From CAKZSB01 sp964573105 (GTDB lineage: Bacteria > Pseudomonadota > Gammaproteobacteria > Granulosicoccales > Granulosicoccaceae): a DNA stretch of 64,000 bases. The stretch spans positions 1 through 64,000 of the forward strand of contig CAZNIS010000032.1 in assembly GCA_964573105.1 (NCBI GenBank), given 5' to 3'. The position numbers and the translations under genes are program-made. Below the pieces are notes generated by a model. That model worked only from the letters and a program-made list of their open reading frames with translations. It did no database searches and was not told where the DNA came from. Of the stretch, positions 60,501-64,000 are shown piece by piece. Numbering within the stretch: the first letter of the stretch is position 1; each line of letters begins with the position of its first letter.

Positions 60501-62852
60501 CTACAGGTGACTCAACAGCCCTGCCCGGTTTTTGCGCCATTCGCGTAAAGGTTCCAGAGCAGCTGTATGACCGGCGTCCGCCACGCCCTGATAGTCGCTG
60601 AAGTCGAGCATGCCGGCTGTTCGCGCCTCGGGTTTGATAATCAGCGATGCCAGAGTCTGACACTCGCGGGAGGCTTTGTCGCTGGCAGCTGTGACGGTGC
60701 GCATCATGGTTTTGGTGATTGTGGGTGCCGCGAGTTTGCTGCTGAATGGATTGAGTTTGTTGCTCAGGATGCGCCAGCCTGAGACGCTGGCGTCCAGATC
60801 CCAGGGACGCTCGCTGAGACGCTTGATACCCAGATTCACTGCGATGATATTCCCGCTCGCGGTTCTGTCTTTCATAACATCAATCGGGAAATTATTTAAT
60901 ACGCCACCGTCGACGAGCATGTCACCACCCTCCATCACTGGTGTAAACACGCCTGGTATAGACATGGATGCGCGCACGGCTCGCCACAGCAATCCGCGGT
61001 CGTGTACTTGCAGCTCGGAGTGAGTGAGGTTAGTCGATACACAGAAAAGCGGCAGCCACAGATCTTCTATTTGCGTGTCGCCAAATAGATCCTGCAGTAT
61101 GCGATTGACTTTGTCTGACTTTAACAGCGAGGTGATCGGCAGTGTGTAGTCCATGACCGAACGCGGGTTGCTGCGCTTGCCGAGTACGTCGAGTAGTTCA
61201 TCGTAGGACATACCGATCGCAATGGTGCCAGAGGCTAGCGCCCCAACGCTGGTGCCACCGATGCAGTCGATCGGGATATTCTGCTCCATCATTGCGCGAT
61301 AGACGCCCGCATGTGCCACGCCCCGTGCGCCGCCGCCACTGAGCACCAGACACACGGCCTCACCGGCCAGATGCCGCGCCAGCCGCTGCATGTGTTCGCG
61401 ATCGTCGCGTCGCACGTGATGATGCGCGCTGACCGTCAGTGCGTCGAGCCAGCGGTTCGTGTTGCTTGGGCACTGCGTGTGTGGCGCGTGCCAGAGTGCC
61501 AGCCGCCGCGGCACATGGGTCGGAATGGTTTGCTGCATTTGTGCGGCGTGCGCGAGCCCACCGTCCGCCTGGGGATCGGCCACCATCAGGACCTCGTCAA
61601 CCTGATTCAGACAACGCCGGGTCCAGGCCGAGTCTTCGCTGTCGGCGATGTAGATAATTGTTTGATAGTGGCTTTCAAGCCGACTCATGCAGGTGGTGAC
61701 TGACGGGTTGATCGCATCTGCCGGAGTAGACTGGGAGGCGCCCGATTGTCCAAACAATTGATCGAATCGTTGGCTATCCAGTAGCAACAGTTTTTTTTCT
61801 TCGGGCCAGCAGTCGGCCAGCTGCGCGGCAAAGTCTGCCGTTGGCAGATGTTTGTCGCAACCAACGATCGCCACAGCGTAGTTGAATGCGCTGTTGTGCT
61901 CACTCGAGGGGTCGGCGCGCAGTTGCCGTTCGATGACGATTTGCAGAACGGCGCGACTGAAAGAGGGATAGCGCTCCATTAGTTCGTTGAACGCTTCGGC
62001 GGACAGGCTCACGAGATTGCTCTCGCGCATGGCAACCACGGTAGCCGAGCGCGCACTGCCGGTGATCAAGCCGAATTCACCAATCGTTTCACCGGCGCTC
62101 ACGTAGCCGAGTGCCCGGGTGGCGACATCGGGCTGCTCGCTTTCTGCCGAATAAAACGCAGAGACCTGGACATCCAGGCGCAATCGGCCACTGACGACAA
62201 TGTACATTCTGTCGCTGTCTTCACCCTGCTGGAACAGCGCTTCACCGGCAGGCAGATGATGCCACTGGGCCGCCTGTTGAATGGATTCGAGCAGGCCCGT
62301 ATCGCTGGCGCCAAACCGTGCTACCAGCACTTCGTTCAGCGCCGATGGCCGCCAGCGACGATAGACCATCTCGGTGACTACCCGACGAAATTCGGGATCG
62401 AGCGATATGACTTCGCGAAATCGGGCGGCTTCAATGCGAATCAGCGACGCATCCGATAAGGCATAGACTGAGGCGCTTCTGGTGCTGTCGGTCAGGGCGG
62501 ACATTTCACCCACAATGGCACCGGGCAACAGGCGGTTGACTTCGGTTTCAGCGGCGTCTTCCGCCGCAGAGGTCAGTGCGGTGCGAATCCGAACGCTAAG
62601 CTCGCCGGAGACGAGAACAAAAACAGCGCCGCCACTTTCGTTTTGCTCGAACAGGGCGTCGCCGGCTTTCAGCGCAAGCCTGTGCTCGTCAGATAAGTCG
62701 GCGGAGTTGGCTGGATCGAGCAGCGCCCTGAGGATATTTTCACATCCTGCGTCGGTCGCGATCGTACCGGGATTGATAATTGAATCAGAACTCAAAACAG
62801 GAAAATGGCTAACCGTGATTAATGCTTGTGAACATATAAAACGGAGCGCCAC
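60501..62852 (-). CDS. Patatin-like phospholipase with two cyclic-nucleotide-binding domains
   Basis: A 783-residue NTE-type esterase. It begins with two CNMP-binding domains: the first (about 40-170, GGAVFVLVSGELSV, PGAIVGEMSALTDSTRSASVYAL) and the second (about 195-310, RMYIVVSGRLRL, GETIGEFGLITGSARSATVVAM). A middle part (about 325-480) resembles a degenerate nucleotide-binding Rossmann fold. The C-terminal patatin domain has GGGARG (oxyanion loop), the nucleophile elbow GGTSVGALA (about 534-542) and the dyad Asp in DMLVDGGVLNNFP (about 645). So it would cleave acyl lipids under cNMP control. The start is GTG with a long leader of about 30 residues; an internal start is possible. A cyclase gene diverges from it at 63155. 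Confidence 0.9.
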   Translation of the reverse strand: MALRFICSQALITVSHFPVLSSDSIINPGTIATDAGCENILRALLDPANSADLSDEHRLALKAGDALFEQNESGGAVFVLVSGELSVRIRTALTSAAEDAAETEVNRLLPGAIVGEMSALTDSTRSASVYALSDASLIRIEAARFREVISLDPEFRRVVTEMVYRRWRPSALNEVLVARFGASDTGLLESIQQAAQWHHLPAGEALFQQGEDSDRMYIVVSGRLRLDVQVSAFYSAESEQPDVATRALGYVSAGETIGEFGLITGSARSATVVAMRESNLVSLSAEAFNELMERYPSFSRAVLQIVIERQLRADPSSEHNSAFNYAVAIVGCDKHLPTADFAAQLADCWPEEKKLLLLDSQRFDQLFGQSGASQSTPADAINPSVTTCMSRLESHYQTIIYIADSEDSAWTRRCLNQVDEVLMVADPQADGGLAHAAQMQQTIPTHVPRRLALWHAPHTQCPSNTNRWLDALTVSAHHHVRRDDREHMQRLARHLAGEAVCLVLSGGGARGVAHAGVYRAMMEQNIPIDCIGGTSVGALASGTIAIGMSYDELLDVLGKRSNPRSVMDYTLPITSLLKSDKVNRILQDLFGDTQIEDLWLPLFCVSTNLTHSELQVHDRGLLWRAVRASMSIPGVFTPVMEGGDMLVDGGVLNNFPIDVMKDRTASGNIIAVNLGIKRLSERPWDLDASVSGWRILSNKLNPFSSKLAAPTITKTMMRTVTAASDKASRECQTLASLIIKPEARTAGMLDFSDYQGVADAGHTAALEPLREWRKNRAGLLSHL

Positions 62853-63154
62853 CGAATGACGACTCCCCTCCCTCGCGAACCTGAACTGTACTCAAGCATC
62901 AGCCACAACAGGTGACAAGAAGCGGGAGTATTCCCTGAAATTTGCAACAATGCTCTTCCCTGACACGCATTTTAAAGTAATTTTCGAGGTTTCGTATGCC
63001 CCATTGAGGGTATGAGCCTCCCACTGTTGACTTGTATTGTCTCAGCGGCCATTCTGCCGGCGCACTCGCCGGATGAGATTGAATCGGGAGGAACGGCAAA
63101 TGACAGACAATCAGGACTTGTCGCAGTCCAGGAACGCATACACAGGGGCAGCAG
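62853..63154. other. Divergent intergenic region, patatin and cyclase genes
   Basis: About 300 bases with the promoters of both genes. A strong ribosome binding site GGAGGAAC precedes an ATG at 63100, which opens a 42-codon frame out of phase with the cyclase and overlapping its start. Read-through coupling of this minicistron and the TTG at 63155 is possible. Confidence 0.45.
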
Positions 63155-64000
63155 TTGAACATAGCGCAGTGGCTAGAAGAGATAGGATTCGGCAACTACA
63201 GCGAGCTATTCGAGGAAAACGGCATTGATGCCAGCATCCTCTCTGAACTGACCAACGACGATCTAAAGGACATCGGCATTGCCCGCCTGGGTGATCGCAA
63301 AAAGATCCTGCTCGCGGCGGCCAGTGCCGCTGTCTCATCAGACGATGATTCAGCGACATCCAGTCAGGCTGCAGCGAAAACGACACCGCCACCGCCACCG
63401 CCAGAGCCAGGCAACACTGGCCGGCACATCTCGGCAGCAGCAAACAACACAGCGGCGGAGGCAGAAAATCGGCAGCTGTCCGTCATGTTTTGCGATCTGG
63501 TCGGCTCCACCGAGCTATCGACCAAAATTGATGCTGAAGACCTGCGCGAAATCATCAATCGTTTCCAGCACACCTGCACCCAAATTGCCCAGCAGGCGGG
63601 CGGCTTCGTCGCCCGCTACTCAGGTGATGGGATCCTCGTCTACTTCGGCTATCCCCGCGCAGCCGAGGATGACCCGGTGCGCGCTGTCAATTGCGGCTTG
63701 CAGATCACCCAGGCGGTTGCCAGAACCAATACTCAGGTCAGGGTCGGCATCGCCACCGGCCGGGTCATCGTCGGCGATCTGTTGGGCACCGGTCCGGCCG
63801 AGGAGCGCACGGTGGTCGGCGAAACACCTAACCTGGCAGCCCGCCTGCAAGGGCTGGCGGGCATCAATGCTGTGGTGATCTCTGACACGACCCGGCAATT
63901 GGTGGGCGGCGTCTATACGTTTCGCGATCTCGGCCGGCATTCGTTAAAAGGTTTCGCCAACCCCGTACCGGCGTGGGAAGTATCGGGCGAGAGCAGTGTT
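63155..64000 (+). CDS. SAM-domain class III adenylyl/guanylyl cyclase (partial)
   Basis: At least 282 residues; the frame continues past the window edge. A SAM (sterile alpha motif) domain comes first (about 1-60: NIAQWLEEIGFGNYSELFEENGID, LTNDDLKDIGIARLGDRKKIL), then a Pro/Ala-rich linker with PPPPPPEPG, and a class III cyclase domain (about 108-282). Metal-binding aspartates are in FCDLVGSTELS and YSGDGILVYFGYP, and VRVGIATGRVIVGDLLG and VVGETPNLAARLQ are also typical. Many proteins with this beginning continue with an AAA-like and a TPR part. The start is TTG with AGGGG ahead; a better ATG lies out of frame at 63100. It diverges from the cNMP-binding patatin gene. Confidence 0.88.
   Translation, partial: MNIAQWLEEIGFGNYSELFEENGIDASILSELTNDDLKDIGIARLGDRKKILLAAASAAVSSDDDSATSSQAAAKTTPPPPPPEPGNTGRHISAAANNTAAEAENRQLSVMFCDLVGSTELSTKIDAEDLREIINRFQHTCTQIAQQAGGFVARYSGDGILVYFGYPRAAEDDPVRAVNCGLQITQAVARTNTQVRVGIATGRVIVGDLLGTGPAEERTVVGETPNLAARLQGLAGINAVVISDTTRQLVGGVYTFRDLGRHSLKGFANPVPAWEVSGESSV

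Noticed and set aside
1..64000. tRNA or rRNA genes
   Set aside because: I looked for the conserved TPsiC arm and CCA-adjacent stems by eye and found none convincing; a covariance-model search would be needed to exclude them.

Overview
This window looks like chromosomal DNA of a free-living, aerobic, Gram-negative bacterium, most likely a marine gammaproteobacterium. The pointers are a PilA-type pilin, secreted proteins with CBM10-like and thrombospondin type 3 repeats, a NosR/ApbE pair, a MoxR/CoxE-type CO dehydrogenase maturation set, and moderately GC-rich DNA in which regulators and catabolic genes are mixed. A relative of Granulosicoccus would fit, but the taxonomic placement is inference; no rRNA or tRNA gene is visible to fix it. 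There are no IS elements, CRISPR arrays or phage genes that I can support.

Layout. 1-930: no recognisable gene. 0.9-3.6 kb: a small secreted CBM10-like repeat protein, a 14-bp GC-rich tandem repeat, a GFA-family zinc protein and a CaiB-type CoA-transferase. 4.1-10 kb: one giant secreted fusion (PA14, galactose-oxidase-type copper radical oxidase, two F5/8C domains, thrombospondin type 3 spacers, YVTN propeller, di-haem peroxidase-like domain, C-terminal module). 10-15.7 kb: a frameshifted membrane protein, a divergent SDR / keto-acid hydratase pair, a beta-propeller lipoprotein and a second CBM10-like secreted protein. 15.8-25.1 kb: an ECF sigma factor with its DGPF partner, a DapA-like lyase, an Fe-S QueG/RdhA-like protein, a small lectin-like protein, a phosphorylation-deficient response regulator beside a BLUF photoreceptor, and an acyltransferase 3. 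25.7-32.5 kb: NosR and ApbE, DUF1801, sulfotransferase, SDR, glutaminyl cyclase, type IV pilin. 32.9-44.6 kb: a large secreted protein sharing its C-terminal module with the 4-10 kb fusion, SDR, flavin monooxygenase, an Acg-like nitroreductase with a MarR regulator behind a well-formed promoter/operator, a MetE-like protein with an unknown partner, a lipoprotein and a PhyH-like dioxygenase.

44.9-53.7 kb is a complete form I CO dehydrogenase cluster on the minus strand in the order coxC-M-S-L-D-E-F-G. CoxL carries the AYRCSFR active-site loop that distinguishes true CO dehydrogenase from its relatives. It suggests that the host oxidises trace CO as supplementary energy. 53.9-58.5 kb is a 1528-residue LRR / thrombospondin type 3 / RTX exoprotein with five 75-residue repeats. 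The window ends with a CaiC-like acyl-CoA ligase, a patatin phospholipase with two cyclic-nucleotide-binding domains, and, divergent from it, a SAM-domain adenylyl cyclase that runs off the right edge. The last two may form a cAMP-controlled lipid-signalling pair.

The most unusual items are the radical oxidase / di-haem peroxidase fusion with a C-terminal module that recurs 26 kb away, and the BLUF / pseudo-receiver neighbourhood.
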